A stretch of 64,000 bases of DNA from Streptomyces antioxidans (GTDB taxonomy: Bacteria; Actinomycetota; Actinomycetes; Streptomycetales; Streptomycetaceae): NCBI RefSeq assembly GCF_000968685.2, contig NZ_LAKD02000054.1, positions 1 through 64,000 on the forward strand, in the 5' to 3' direction. Position 1 is the stretch's first letter. The number at the start of each line of letters is the position of its first letter. Shown here in pieces: positions 1 to 8,961 of the stretch. The notes beneath the pieces are model-generated. The model was given only the letters and a program-made list of their open reading frames with translations, searched no databases and was not told the DNA's origin. The translations under genes and the position numbers were made by a program.

Positions 1-215
1 CCCCGCCGGGGCTCCGCCCCGGACCCCGCTCCTCAGACGCCGGAGGGGCTGATATGTGGGGCTCGGCCCCTCGGACCCGCTTCTCACGCGCCGGAGGGGC
101 TGAACATGGGGCTCGGCCCCTCGGACCTGCTCCTCAAACGCCGGAGGGGCTGAGTTGCGCAGGAAAGGGCTCTGTCGCTCGGACCCCGGCTCTTCAGGCG
201 CCGGAGGGGCTGGAA
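1..215. repeat. Four imperfect tandem copies of a GC-rich intergenic repeat
   Basis: Four copies of a roughly 50-bp unit follow each other, with the shared core CGCCGGAGGGGCTG near 41, 92, 142 and 202 (periods 51, 50 and 60). Each unit has a G/C hairpin half (GGGGCTC.GCCCC) followed by a C-rich stretch and this core. The same core recurs next to purE at 18087-18110. It is a dispersed Streptomyces-type repeat found here as an array just downstream of the pyrophosphorylase gene, where it could act in transcript 3' ends. No gene is seen in 1-263. Confidence 0.8.
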
Positions 216-263
216 TGTGGGGGCGAGGGCCTGCGGATGCGGTGGGGGCGGGGGGCGTCGGGG

Positions 264-1370
264 TTACTGGTCGGAGGAGAAGCGGAGGGCGCCCGGGGGG
301 ATGTCGGCTCCGCACCATACTCGGACGCCGTCCCGTAGCTCGTTGTCCGGGCCAACCAGGGCGCCGTCGCCGACCACCGCGCCCTGGAGGACCGTACGGG
401 CGCCGATTCGGGCGCCCGCGCCGACGAGGGAGTCGCGGACCTGGGCGCCCTCCTCCACGACCGCGCCCTCCAGCACCGTGCTGCCCTCGATGCGCGCGCC
501 CGCGCCCACCCGGGCCTGGGGACCGATGACCGTGCCGCCGGTCAGTTTGGCGTCGACCGCGACCGAGGCGCTGTCCAGGACGAGGCGGTCGCCGCAGCGG
601 CCCGGGACGGCCGGGGAGGGGGCACGGCCCAGCACCAGGTCCGCGGAGCCCCGGACGAACGCCTCGGGGGTGCCCAGGTCGAGCCAGTAGGTGGAGTCCA
701 CCATGCCCTGCAGATGCGCGCCCTCCGCGAGCAGACCGGGGAAGGTCTCGCGTTCCACGGAGACGGGGCGGTCGGCGGGGATGCTGTCGATGACCGAGCG
801 GTTGAAGACGTACGCGCCCGCGTTGATCTGGTCGGTGACGATCTCCTCGGGGGTCTGCGGCTTCTCCAGGAAGGCGGTGACCCTGCCCCGTTCGTCCGTC
901 GGCACCAGCCCGTACGCGCGCGGGTCGGGGACCCGGGTGAGGTGCAGGGAGACATCGGCGCCCGTCGTGCGGTGGTTGTCGACGAGGGCGCGGATATCGA
1001 GGCCGGTGAGGATGTCCCCGTTGAAGATGAGCACCGGGTCGTCGGGGCCCGAGCGCAGCCGGGAGGCGACGTTGCGGATGGCGCCGCCGGTGCCGAGGGG
1101 TTCCTCCTCCGTGACGTACTCCAGGTGCAGGCCGAGCGAGGAGCCGTCACCGAAGTACGGCTCGAAGACCTCCGCCAGATAGGACGTGGCGAGCACGATG
1201 TGCTCGACCCCGGCGGCGCGGGCGCGGGCGAGTTGGTGGGTAAGAAACGGAACACCGGCCGCCGGGACCATCGGCTTGGGGGTGTGCACCGTCATCGGGC
1301 GCAACCGGGTTCCCTTGCCGCCGACCAGGAGGATCGCCTCTGGCGATGGCGTTGCTGGCGCGTTGGTCAC
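264..1370 (-). CDS. NDP-sugar pyrophosphorylase (mannose-1-phosphate guanylyltransferase type)
   Basis: Transfers a nucleotidyl group to a sugar-1-phosphate, supplying activated sugar for envelope glycans. The 368-residue product has the nucleotidyltransferase signature GGKGTRLRP (17-25), a Rossmann domain with FNGDIL, and a C-terminal left-handed beta-helix of hexapeptide repeats rich in GA.I.G.TV (about 270-350), as in ManC/GlmU-like enzymes. The GTG start was chosen because AGGAAG lies about 10 bases upstream and the homologous domain begins right after it; the frame stays open further upstream only as an overlap with the PGRP gene. Sugar specificity cannot be read from the sequence. Confidence 0.9.
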   Translation of the reverse strand: MTNAPATPSPEAILLVGGKGTRLRPMTVHTPKPMVPAAGVPFLTHQLARARAAGVEHIVLATSYLAEVFEPYFGDGSSLGLHLEYVTEEEPLGTGGAIRNVASRLRSGPDDPVLIFNGDILTGLDIRALVDNHRTTGADVSLHLTRVPDPRAYGLVPTDERGRVTAFLEKPQTPEEIVTDQINAGAYVFNRSVIDSIPADRPVSVERETFPGLLAEGAHLQGMVDSTYWLDLGTPEAFVRGSADLVLGRAPSPAVPGRCGDRLVLDSASVAVDAKLTGGTVIGPQARVGAGARIEGSTVLEGAVVEEGAQVRDSLVGAGARIGARTVLQGAVVGDGALVGPDNELRDGVRVWCGADIPPGALRFSSDQ

Positions 1371-1441
1371 GTACGTCTCTGCTTCCTGCTGGGGCTCGCC
1401 GGTCGGCGGCCAGTGTATGCAGATCCGCGGACCGCGCCTGA

Positions 1442-2989
1442 TCAGCGCCCCTGGAGGCGGGCGGCTGTCTTCCGTACCGAACCGAGCTTCCCGTAGAGGA
1501 GCTTGCCGGGGCACTCGGTGGCGAAGCCGTCGCTGTGACCCGCGATCACATGGAGCTTTACGCTGGCGCCCTTCTTGTACTTGTTGCCGCCACCCGACGC
1601 CAGCTGCGTCGTACCCCGCGGATTCCGCTTGAAGAGGCCCAGTTTCCACGCGGTGAGCTCGGCGATGGCCCTCACGGCCTTGGCCGGGGGCTTCTTGGAG
1701 GTGAAGGTGCCCAGGACGGCGATGCCCATGCTGTCAGCGTTGAAGCCCAGCGTGTGCGCCCCGCGTACGGCTTTGGTCACCCCGCCGGAGCGGCCTTCGT
1801 AGATTTTTCCGCACTTGTCGATGGTGAAGTTGTAGCCGTAGTCGCGCCATCCCAGGCTCTTCACGTGGTAGCGGTAGATACTGCGCAGAACGGAGGGCAC
1901 CTGTGCGCAGCTGTAGTTGTTGCCCGTCACGGTGTGGTGGATGAAAGCGACCTTCACGGTCTTGCTGTAGGCGTGGCCCGTTTCACGGATCTTCTCGTCG
2001 GCGCCCCAGCCCGCGCGCGTGACGATGCTGGGCCGCGGCGCGCTATTGCGGGCGGCGGCGCCCACCTTGCCCGCGTCGGTGCCGGTGCCGGTGCCGGTAT
2101 CGGTGCCGGGCGCGCTGGGTTGCGGGGTGGTGGTTACGGATACGGGGGGTCTGGGCGTCGACTTCGCGGGCTTTCCCGACTTCCCCGGCTTCCCCGGCTT
2201 CGCGGGCTTCCCCGGCGAACCCGCCCCCGTCGGCACCGGCTGCCCCGGAAGCGCGCGGAGCGCGGCCCGGTCCGGCCCCGGCGGCACCGGGGGCTCACCC
2301 GGCTCGATCAGCTCCAGCCGCAGCCCGGACGGCAGGGCCGCCGCATGCGCGCCCGCATCCCCCGCTCGCGCATCCCCCGTCCCCACACCCTCCGCCCCCG
2401 CTTCCGCGTCCGCCCCCGTACCCGCCCGCTCCGGCCGCGCCCGCGCCTGGACGGCGTCCGAGGCGCCGACCCACAGCGGTGCGGTCCCGCCGTGCGCCCG
2501 TGCGCCGCGGAGTTCGGGCGAATCCGGGTCGGGGGCCTCGTCCCCGTACGGCAGCAGCTCGCGCCACGGCGACCACGCGCCGCCGACCGCGCGGGTGCGC
2601 ACCTGCACCCGGCCCCGGAGCTCCGCCGAGGGGCGGTCCCAGACGACGCCGACGAGCGAGAACGGCCGCACGCCCGACGCGGTGACGCCCCGCTCGAACG
2701 TGGCCTCCCCGCGCCCGGCGGCCACGCCCCGACCCAGTCCCCCGCCCACGGACGGGTGCGACGGGCGCAGCGGCAGCGACCGCGTGGAGCCGACGGCTAC
2801 GGTCCGCTCGACCCGAGCGTGAGCCTGGCCCTGGACCTGGCCCTGGGCCTGGGCCTGGACCTGGGCCCCGCCCTGGGCCTGAGCGTGGCCCCAGGCGCGG
2901 GCATGGGCGGGGTCGGGGTACAGGGCGAGGGGAAGGGCGAGGGCGGCGGTGCACGCGACGCCGATCGAGGATGCCATGTATGCACGCAT
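1442..2989 (-). CDS. Secreted peptidoglycan-recognition protein / N-acetylmuramoyl-L-alanine amidase
   Basis: The 515-residue protein has an N-terminal export signal, long low-complexity Gln/Ala/Gly and Pro-Gly-Lys stretches, and a C-terminal PGRP/amidase domain from about residue 325. Zinc ligands are visible as the His pair in FIHHTVTG and the H...C of GHSDG....CPGK. This domain type cleaves the bond between N-acetylmuramic acid and L-alanine outside the cell, or binds peptidoglycan. The middle region looks like a beta-sandwich plus a flexible linker. It sits beside wall-polymer genes, which fits an envelope role. The ATG at 2989 has only a weak ribosome site; a second ATG four codons on is possible. 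Confidence 0.88.
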   Translation of the reverse strand: MRAYMASSIGVACTAALALPLALYPDPAHARAWGHAQAQGGAQVQAQAQGQVQGQAHARVERTVAVGSTRSLPLRPSHPSVGGGLGRGVAAGRGEATFERGVTASGVRPFSLVGVVWDRPSAELRGRVQVRTRAVGGAWSPWRELLPYGDEAPDPDSPELRGARAHGGTAPLWVGASDAVQARARPERAGTGADAEAGAEGVGTGDARAGDAGAHAAALPSGLRLELIEPGEPPVPPGPDRAALRALPGQPVPTGAGSPGKPAKPGKPGKSGKPAKSTPRPPVSVTTTPQPSAPGTDTGTGTGTDAGKVGAAARNSAPRPSIVTRAGWGADEKIRETGHAYSKTVKVAFIHHTVTGNNYSCAQVPSVLRSIYRYHVKSLGWRDYGYNFTIDKCGKIYEGRSGGVTKAVRGAHTLGFNADSMGIAVLGTFTSKKPPAKAVRAIAELTAWKLGLFKRNPRGTTQLASGGGNKYKKGASVKLHVIAGHSDGFATECPGKLLYGKLGSVRKTAARLQGR

Positions 2990-3104
2990 GATTGAAATCG
3001 TCTACATAAGGTGACAAACCTGTCCATTCGGAAGAGCGCACACGTCGCGGACGGTCCGGTGAGCCGGACCCCACCGACCCCATCCGCACCGCATTTTCGG
3101 CGCG

Positions 3105-3110
3105 TAGGCT
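3105..3110 (+). promoter_or_regulatory. Candidate -10 element of a leaderless promoter
   Basis: TAGGCT matches the streptomycete -10 pattern and ends 7 bases before the GTG at 3118, which has no Shine-Dalgarno sequence. Transcription starting at or next to the GTG would give a leaderless mRNA. No convincing -35 is visible. Confidence 0.4.
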
Positions 3111-3117
3111 TGCGCGG

Positions 3118-3870
3118 GTGAACGCCACCGACCGCACCCCCGCCGACCTGCTGGGATCCGCGCTCGACGCGGATCCCTCCCGCCCGCTCGTGACCTTCTA
3201 CGACGACGCCACGGGCGAACGCGTCGAACTCTCCGTGGCCACCTTCGCCAATTGGGTGGCGAAGACCGCCAATCTCCTCCAGGACGATCTCGCCGCCGCG
3301 CCCGGCGACAGATGCGCACTGCTGCTCCCCGCCCACTGGCAGACCGCCGTATGGCTGGTGGCCTGCTCCTCGGTCGGGGTCCTCGTGGACATCGGGGGCG
3401 ACCCGGCCTCCGCCGATCTCGTCGTCAGCGGCCCGGACAGCCTCAAGGAGGCGCGGGAGTGCTCCGGGGAGCGGGTGGCGCTGTCGCTCCAGCCGCTGGG
3501 CGGCCGCTTCCCCCAGCTGCCCGAGGGGTTCGCGGACTACGCCGTGGAGGTGCCCAGCCAGGGCGACCGCTTCGCCCCGTACGCCCCCGTCGACCCTGAT
3601 ACGCCCGCGCTGGCCGTCGGCGGTGTGGAGCTGACGAGCGCCGAGGTGGTGGAGCGGGCGGGCGCCGACGCCGCCGGGAGGGGCCTCGGGCCCGGTTCGC
3701 GGATCCTGTCGGGGCTGTCCTACGGCACCTGGGAAGGGCTGTCGTACGGGCTGTACGCGCCGCTGGTCAGTGGCGGTTCGGTGGTGCTCTGCCGCCATCT
3801 GGACCGGCTGGACGAGAAGGAACTGGCCGGGCGCAAGGAGAGCGAGCGCGTCACCGCCACCACCCCCTGA
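3118..3870 (+). CDS. TIGR03089 family protein (AMP-binding-like fragment)
   Basis: A 250-residue cytoplasmic protein conserved in actinobacteria under the TIGR03089 name and resembling part of an AMP-dependent synthetase. It has an N-terminal segment like the adenylate-forming fold (PLVTFYDDATGER) and a later GLSYGLYAPLVSGGSVVL stretch. The usual adenylation P-loop and the C-terminal lid domain are absent, so enzymatic activity is doubtful. Its function is unknown. The GTG start lies 7 bases after a TAGGCT -10 and has no ribosome site. The stop codon lies inside a 31-bp tandem duplication. Confidence 0.75.
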   Translation: MNATDRTPADLLGSALDADPSRPLVTFYDDATGERVELSVATFANWVAKTANLLQDDLAAAPGDRCALLLPAHWQTAVWLVACSSVGVLVDIGGDPASADLVVSGPDSLKEARECSGERVALSLQPLGGRFPQLPEGFADYAVEVPSQGDRFAPYAPVDPDTPALAVGGVELTSAEVVERAGADAAGRGLGPGSRILSGLSYGTWEGLSYGLYAPLVSGGSVVLCRHLDRLDEKELAGRKESERVTATTP

Positions 3871-3926
3871 GGCCATCCCCACAGTCGCACCCACACCCTG
3901 AGGCCACCCCCACAGCCACACCCGCA
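3865..3926 (+). repeat. 31-bp tandem duplication over a stop codon
   Basis: Two copies (3865-3895, 3896-3926) agree at about 27 of 31 positions. The TGA of the upstream gene is in copy 1 and a second TGA is carried in copy 2 in another frame. Confidence 0.75.
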
Positions 3927-4090
3927 CCCCGGGCCCACAGCGAGCCCACCGGCCGCGCCGCCCACCCCGCGCGATGATCTACGGATACGTACAACCATGT
4001 GCGGGCTTCGCATGTCTGTTCCGTTAATCGGTATCCCGGCATGCGATGCCGCTCCGCCCCCGGGCGGAATACGGGTGGGAGGACGCGGAC

Positions 4091-5209
4091 GTGACGACCG
4101 ACAGCTCTGAGCCCGCGCCGAGACGCGGGCGCCGCTGGCCGCGCGTCCTCGCCCTGGCCATGGCCTCGCTGGTGCTGTCGGTCGCCGGTGCGGGGTGGTG
4201 GCTCTACGAACGTCTCGACGGCAACATCCACACCGATACCCGGACCGCGAACGAGCTGAGGAAGTACGAGGCCGAGCGGCCGGTGTCGGTGGTGCGGGAC
4301 GCGCAGAACATCCTGCTGCTCGGCTCCGACGACCGGGGCGGCGAGGGCAACGGCAAATACGGCAGGGACAGCGGCACCCAGCGCTCGGACACCACGATCC
4401 TGCTGCATCTACAAGCGGGCGGGAAAGGCGCGACCGCCGTTTCCATCCCGCGCGATCTGATGGTGGACATCCCGGCCTGCGACGGGCCGGACGGAGAACG
4501 CGTCCAGGCCCGGTTCGCCCAGTTCAACTGGGCGTTCGAGGCCGGTGGCGCGGCCTGCTCGATCCGCACCGTCGAGAAGCTGACCGGGATCCGCGTCGAC
4601 CACCACATGATCGTGGACTTCAGCGGTTTCAAGCGGCTGGTGAACGCGGTGGGCGGGGTGGAGATGTGCCTGAAGGAGCCCGTGGACGACGCCGACGCGC
4701 ATCTGAAGCTGCCCGCGGGCCGCCAAGTCCTCCACGGCGAGCAGGCCCTGGGCTATGTGCGCGCCAGATACAGCATCGGCGACGGGAGCGACACGGAGCG
4801 TATCGGGAGGCAACAGGAGTTCATGGGCTCGCTTGTGAAGAAAGTGCAGAGCAATGGTGTGCTGCTGAATCCGGCGAAGCTGTATCCGGTACTCAGCGCC
4901 GCGACGTCCTCGCTGACCACCGATCCGGGTCTGGATTCGCTCAAGGATCTGTACGCGCTGGCGCGCGGAGTGCGGGACATCCCCCGGGACGAGATCCGCT
5001 TCCTGACGATTCCGCGGCAGCCCTACGCGTACGACAAGAACCGCGATGAGCTCGTCCAACCCGATGCCGACCGGCTGTTCCGGCGGTTGCGGCTGGATCG
5101 GCCGGTGCCGGTGTCCCATGCCGTCCCGGCTTCGGCGGGCGGCCGGCCGAAGGCCGCCGACCTCGGCGGGTTCCAGGGGACGACGGCGGCCCACGGCGTC
5201 TGCCAGTAA
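4091..5209 (+). CDS. LCP-family wall glycopolymer ligase, paralogue 1
   Basis: LytR-CpsA-Psr proteins transfer glycopolymers from polyprenyl-phosphate carriers to peptidoglycan on the outer membrane face. This 372-residue member has a basic cytoplasmic start, one transmembrane helix (about 18-38) and an LCP domain with SDTTILLHL, SIPRD and a YVRARY...R..RQQEF block holding the phosphate-binding Arg and Asp residues. There is no LytR_C domain. Three core cysteines (IPAC, GGAAC, VEMC) and one near the C-terminus (HGVC) suggest two disulfides. The GTG start has GGGAGG 8 bases upstream; an ATG 45 bases earlier lacks this. Confidence 0.9.
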   Translation: MTTDSSEPAPRRGRRWPRVLALAMASLVLSVAGAGWWLYERLDGNIHTDTRTANELRKYEAERPVSVVRDAQNILLLGSDDRGGEGNGKYGRDSGTQRSDTTILLHLQAGGKGATAVSIPRDLMVDIPACDGPDGERVQARFAQFNWAFEAGGAACSIRTVEKLTGIRVDHHMIVDFSGFKRLVNAVGGVEMCLKEPVDDADAHLKLPAGRQVLHGEQALGYVRARYSIGDGSDTERIGRQQEFMGSLVKKVQSNGVLLNPAKLYPVLSAATSSLTTDPGLDSLKDLYALARGVRDIPRDEIRFLTIPRQPYAYDKNRDELVQPDADRLFRRLRLDRPVPVSHAVPASAGGRPKAADLGGFQGTTAAHGVCQ

Positions 5210-5233
5210 CACGCGGCATCTGCGAGTAAAAGG
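5194..5233 (+). repeat. 20-bp tandem duplication over a stop codon
   Basis: Copies 5194-5213 and 5214-5233 match at about 16 of 20 bases. Each carries a TAA; the first is the stop of LCP paralogue 1, the second is in another frame. Confidence 0.6.
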
Positions 5234-5456
5234 ACCATAAGGGCGGCCCACGATTCGTGAAGGATCAGATAAGGATTGGGCAGATTGCCCAGTTGTAGGG
5301 AAGTGGAATTTGTCACCAGCGTCGCTTGACGCTGATCTGTACGGATAGTGTGAGCGATCCGGTGCGCTCTACAAGGTGGCCGCGCACTGCGTAAAGATGG
5401 ATGGAGCGCCTTGAGGGGGAGGCGCCGCGTGGCACCGACGGAGGACACAGGCGACC

Positions 5457-7148
5457 GTGGACGCGCAAGGCCCTGGCGGGGCGGGTGACTTGGACCCAGC
5501 CGATCAGTGGGTGTTCGACCCGAATACGGGCAACTATGAGCTGCGGCTGAATCCCGCCGAGACATCGGTGGACGACACCACGGAGCTGCGACGGGTCTCC
5601 AGATCAGCGGGGGATGACGGCGCCCCGGGCTCCGAGCCCGGGGGGCGCCGCCGTGCGGCCAAACGGGAGGCGGAGAAGGAGAAGGCGGATGGCCCGGTCA
5701 GCCGTCGCAAGCCGAAGCCGAAGAAGTCGAAGACGAAGAAGGCGCTCTACTGGGGCAGCGGCACCCTGGCCTTCCTGCTGGTGGGCGGTTCGGCCGCGGC
5801 GTACTTCGTCTATCAGCACCTGAACAACAACATCACCAAGTACGACGTCGGCGAGAACAACGACGCGGTCTCCGACGGCCCGATGAACCTCCTGCTGATC
5901 GGCACCGACCGCCGGGACGGCAAGGGGAACGAGGGCTATGGTGACGCGGGTAGCGTCGGCCACGCCGACACCACCCTGCTGTTCCACGTCTCCGCGGACC
6001 GGTCGAACGCCACGGTGCTGAGCTTCCCGCGGGACATGATCACCGACATCCCGGACTGCACCGTGAAGAAGGACGGCCAGCGGAAGAAGATCCCGGGCGA
6101 GAACGAGGTGCGGTTCAACACCAGCCTGGGGCAGGAGGGGCGCGACCCGGGCTGCACCTGGCAGACGGTGGAGAAGATCACCGGCCTGAACATCAACCAC
6201 TTCATGATGGCCGACTTCAACGCGGTCAAGAGCATGTCCACGGCTGTCGGCGGGGTGGACATCTGCCTCGGCAAGGACATCAACGACCCCAAGTCGCACC
6301 TGAACCTGAAGAAGGGGCGGCACACGGTCGAGGGCGAGCAGGCCCTGGCGTTCGTCCGGACCCGTCATGCCGTCGGCTTCGGCGGGGACCTGGACCGGAT
6401 CAAGCTCCAGCAGCAGTTCCTGAGCTCGCTGATGCGCAAGATGAAGGCCAGCGGGACGCTCTCCAGCCCGGGCAAGATGTGGGACCTGGCCCAGACCGCC
6501 ACCAAGGCGCTCGCTGTGGACACCGGGATCGGCACCGTCTCCAAGCTGGCCGAGCTGGGGAAGAACCTGAGCAAGGTCGATCTCAAGAACGTCACCTTCG
6601 CGACCGTTCCGGTCGTCGACAACACCGACGGTGCGACCGTGCTGCTGAACAAGACCAGCGCCGAGCCGCTGTTCTCCATGGTCCGGCAGGACGTCTCGCT
6701 GACCGAGGTCAAGAAGAAGGAGAAGGCGGCCAAGGACAAGCAGGCGGCGCGGCTCAAGGGGCCGAAGGCCGATCCCGCCGATGTCCGGGTCAAGGTGCTC
6801 AACGGCAGCGGGCAGTTCGGCGCCGCCCAGGAGACCGTCGACTGGATGCAGAACACCGAGGGGATGTCCCGGACCAGCAACGGCGGAAACGCTCCGTCAG
6901 AGCTGAAGAAGACCACGCTGGAGTACGCTCCCAACCAGGCCGACCAGGCGCGTCGGCTGGCCGACAGCATGGGGTTGCCCGCCTCCGCCATGAAGGAAGG
7001 CACGAAGGACGCCGAGCCGATGGCGGAGATGACCCTGACGCTGGGCGCGGACTTCAAGGGCGCCGGAACGCCGATCTCCGCCCCCTCGAAGGCGCCGAAG
7101 GACATTCAGAGGGTCGAGGCCAACGACAAGGACGTCTGCGCCAAGTGA
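5457..7148 (+). CDS. LCP-family wall glycopolymer ligase with LytR_C domain, paralogue 2
   Basis: The 563-residue protein starts with a cytoplasmic DQWVFDPNTGNYELRL motif and a Lys/Arg-rich stretch, then one transmembrane helix (about 98-118), an LCP domain (ADTTLLFHV, SFPRD, FVRTRH...LDRIKLQQQF) and a LytR_C domain opening with VRVKVLNGSG near 443. Expected role is transfer of a wall polymer to peptidoglycan; the substrate is unknown. Core cysteines (IPDC, DPGC, VDIC) plus a C-terminal DVCAK follow the same pattern as paralogue 1. GGAGG lies 11 bases before the GTG start. The 247 bases upstream are AT-richer than average and probably hold its promoter. Confidence 0.92.
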   Translation: MDAQGPGGAGDLDPADQWVFDPNTGNYELRLNPAETSVDDTTELRRVSRSAGDDGAPGSEPGGRRRAAKREAEKEKADGPVSRRKPKPKKSKTKKALYWGSGTLAFLLVGGSAAAYFVYQHLNNNITKYDVGENNDAVSDGPMNLLLIGTDRRDGKGNEGYGDAGSVGHADTTLLFHVSADRSNATVLSFPRDMITDIPDCTVKKDGQRKKIPGENEVRFNTSLGQEGRDPGCTWQTVEKITGLNINHFMMADFNAVKSMSTAVGGVDICLGKDINDPKSHLNLKKGRHTVEGEQALAFVRTRHAVGFGGDLDRIKLQQQFLSSLMRKMKASGTLSSPGKMWDLAQTATKALAVDTGIGTVSKLAELGKNLSKVDLKNVTFATVPVVDNTDGATVLLNKTSAEPLFSMVRQDVSLTEVKKKEKAAKDKQAARLKGPKADPADVRVKVLNGSGQFGAAQETVDWMQNTEGMSRTSNGGNAPSELKKTTLEYAPNQADQARRLADSMGLPASAMKEGTKDAEPMAEMTLTLGADFKGAGTPISAPSKAPKDIQRVEANDKDVCAK

Positions 7149-7217
7149 CCGTCGCCGGCCAGCGGATCCACCCTCGTCCATCGGGCCGGACGACCGAGAG
7201 AACCGGGGGAGGGCCCG

Positions 7218-8840
7218 ATGCGGCAGAGCAGTGTGCGGGGGGAGAGGGGGCGGCGGGCCACCGTTCCCGAACCACGTGAGCGCGGTGAGGACGACAGCCC
7301 GCCGAAACGGGAGGGCCCCGCGTCGCACGGCGCGGGGCGCCGATCCGGCCGTCAGGGGAAGCGGAAGCGGAGCCGCGGGGTGCGGATCCTGCGCTGGACC
7401 GCCCTGACACTGGCCGTGTTGGTGCTCGGCGCGGCCGGCGCCGGATACTTCTACTACCAACACCTGAACGGCAACCTGAAGAAGGAGGAACTGGACCTCG
7501 GCGACAGCAAGATCGGCAAGCCCGAGCCCAACGCCGACGGACAGACACCCCTCAACATCCTGCTCATCGGCTCCGACGGCCGTAACACCGCGGAGAACGT
7601 CAAGCTGGGCGGCGCCAAGCAGGACGCGGAGCGCAAGCCGCTGGGCGATGTGCAGATGCTGGTGCACGTCTCGGCCGACCGCAGCAACATGTCGGTCGTC
7701 AGCATCCCGCGCGACACCAGGGTGACCATCCCCCGGTGCACCGATCCGCACGACGGCACGGTGTACCCGAAGACCGAGGGGGCCATCAACCAGTCGCTCC
7801 AGCACGGCGGTCCGGGCTGTACGGTCGCCACCTGGAAGGAGCTCACCGGCGTCTACATCGATCACTTCATGATGATCGACTTCTCCGGGGTGGTCTCCAT
7901 GGCGGACGCCATCGGCGGCGTCCCGGTGTGCGTGGACAACAACATCTACTCCCATGACAGCAGGGGCCATGGCTCCGGCCTGAAGCTCACCAAGGGAACC
8001 CACAACGTCAAGGGCGTCCAGGCCCTCCAGTGGCTGCGCACCCGCTACGGCTTCGAGGACAACACCGACATCGGCCGGGCCAAGGCCCAGCACATGTACA
8101 TGACGTCGATGATCCGCCAGCTGAAGTCGGGCACCAAGCTCAGCGACCCGGGCAAGCTGATGGACCTCGCGGAGGCCGCCACCGACGCGCTGACCGTCGA
8201 CCACGGCCTCGGCACCGTCAAGAAGCTGTACGACCTGGGCAATGACCTCAAGCGGGTGCCGACCAAGCGCACCACCATGATCACCATGCCCTGGGAGTAC
8301 GGCGGCGGCGGGGGCTACGTACTGCCCAAGCCGGGCGAGGCCGAGCAGACCTTCTCGCTGCTGCGCAACGACATCAGCCTGGACGGCAAGGACAAGAAGA
8401 AGCCCGACGCCACCCCGGCGCCCACCGTGCCCAAGGAACAGCTCCCGGTGGTGGTGCAGAACGGCACCGCGAGCACCGTCCTGGGGCCGGTCTCCGGCCG
8501 GGCCGGGGTGATCACCTCCGAGCTGGCGCGCCTTGGCTACGCCAAGGCCACCGCGAACACGGCGCTGATCTCGCAGGCCGACACCACCGTCCTCTACCCG
8601 GACGAGCCCCGGCAGGGCGACGCCCTGGCCGTGGCCAAGGCGCTGAAGCTGCCGAAGTCCGCGGTGAAGTCGTCGACGTCGGTGCGGGAGATCACCCTGG
8701 TGGTCGGCAACGACTGGCGCGAGGGCACCGCCTATCCGAAGGCGGCGGCGGACGACGGCGGCAAGGCGCCCAAGAGCGCGGACGCGCTCAACGGCGAGGA
8801 GAAGGGCTGTATGAAGGTCAACCCGGGCTACACCTTCTGA
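7218..8840 (+). CDS. LCP-family wall glycopolymer ligase with LytR_C domain, paralogue 3
   Basis: The 540-residue protein follows paralogue 2 by 69 bases and may be co-transcribed. It has a basic N-terminus, one membrane helix, an LCP domain (SIPRD, WLRTRY...DIGRAKAQ) and a LytR_C domain beginning LPVVVQNGTA. It is the most divergent of the five: the first active-site block, usually (R/T)(S/T)DT, reads LGDVQMLVHV, keeping the Asp but losing the preceding polar residue and the Thr. Core cysteines IPRC, GPGC and VPVC plus a C-terminal KGC are kept. GGGGGAGG precedes the ATG. The stop codon lies in a 20-bp duplication followed by a strong hairpin. Confidence 0.9.
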   Translation: MRQSSVRGERGRRATVPEPRERGEDDSPPKREGPASHGAGRRSGRQGKRKRSRGVRILRWTALTLAVLVLGAAGAGYFYYQHLNGNLKKEELDLGDSKIGKPEPNADGQTPLNILLIGSDGRNTAENVKLGGAKQDAERKPLGDVQMLVHVSADRSNMSVVSIPRDTRVTIPRCTDPHDGTVYPKTEGAINQSLQHGGPGCTVATWKELTGVYIDHFMMIDFSGVVSMADAIGGVPVCVDNNIYSHDSRGHGSGLKLTKGTHNVKGVQALQWLRTRYGFEDNTDIGRAKAQHMYMTSMIRQLKSGTKLSDPGKLMDLAEAATDALTVDHGLGTVKKLYDLGNDLKRVPTKRTTMITMPWEYGGGGGYVLPKPGEAEQTFSLLRNDISLDGKDKKKPDATPAPTVPKEQLPVVVQNGTASTVLGPVSGRAGVITSELARLGYAKATANTALISQADTTVLYPDEPRQGDALAVAKALKLPKSAVKSSTSVREITLVVGNDWREGTAYPKAAADDGGKAPKSADALNGEEKGCMKVNPGYTF

Positions 8841-8876
8841 CGCCCGGTACGACATGCTGACGCCCGGCACGACATG
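8837..8876 (+). repeat. 20-bp tandem duplication over a stop codon
   Basis: Copies 8837-8856 and 8857-8876 differ at one base. The first holds the TGA of LCP paralogue 3; the second repeats the TGA 20 bases later in another frame. Confidence 0.85.
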
Positions 8877-8880
8877 CGAA

Positions 8881-8909
8881 GGGGCCGGACCCAATGCGGG
8901 TCCGGCCCC
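8881..8909. terminator. Bidirectional hairpin terminator between convergent genes
   Basis: A perfect 12-bp stem (8881-8892 with 8898-8909) and a 5-base loop separate LCP paralogue 3 from the convergent glycosyltransferase gene. There is no U-tract, as is usual in Streptomyces. Confidence 0.8.
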
Positions 8910-8961
8910 CTCGGCGTACGTGGCGCAGGCGCTCCTTCGGCGTACGCGGGTACGGGCGCGG

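Noticed and set aside
1..215. CRISPR-like spacing of the four repeats.
   Set aside because: Units are contiguous imperfect copies without unique spacers, there are no cas genes, and the core is a dispersed intergenic repeat.
264..1649. Longer pyrophosphorylase reading frame starting at 1649.
   Set aside because: The extra 93 codons overlap the PGRP 3' coding region and do not resemble the family; a GTG with a ribosome site at 1370 fits.
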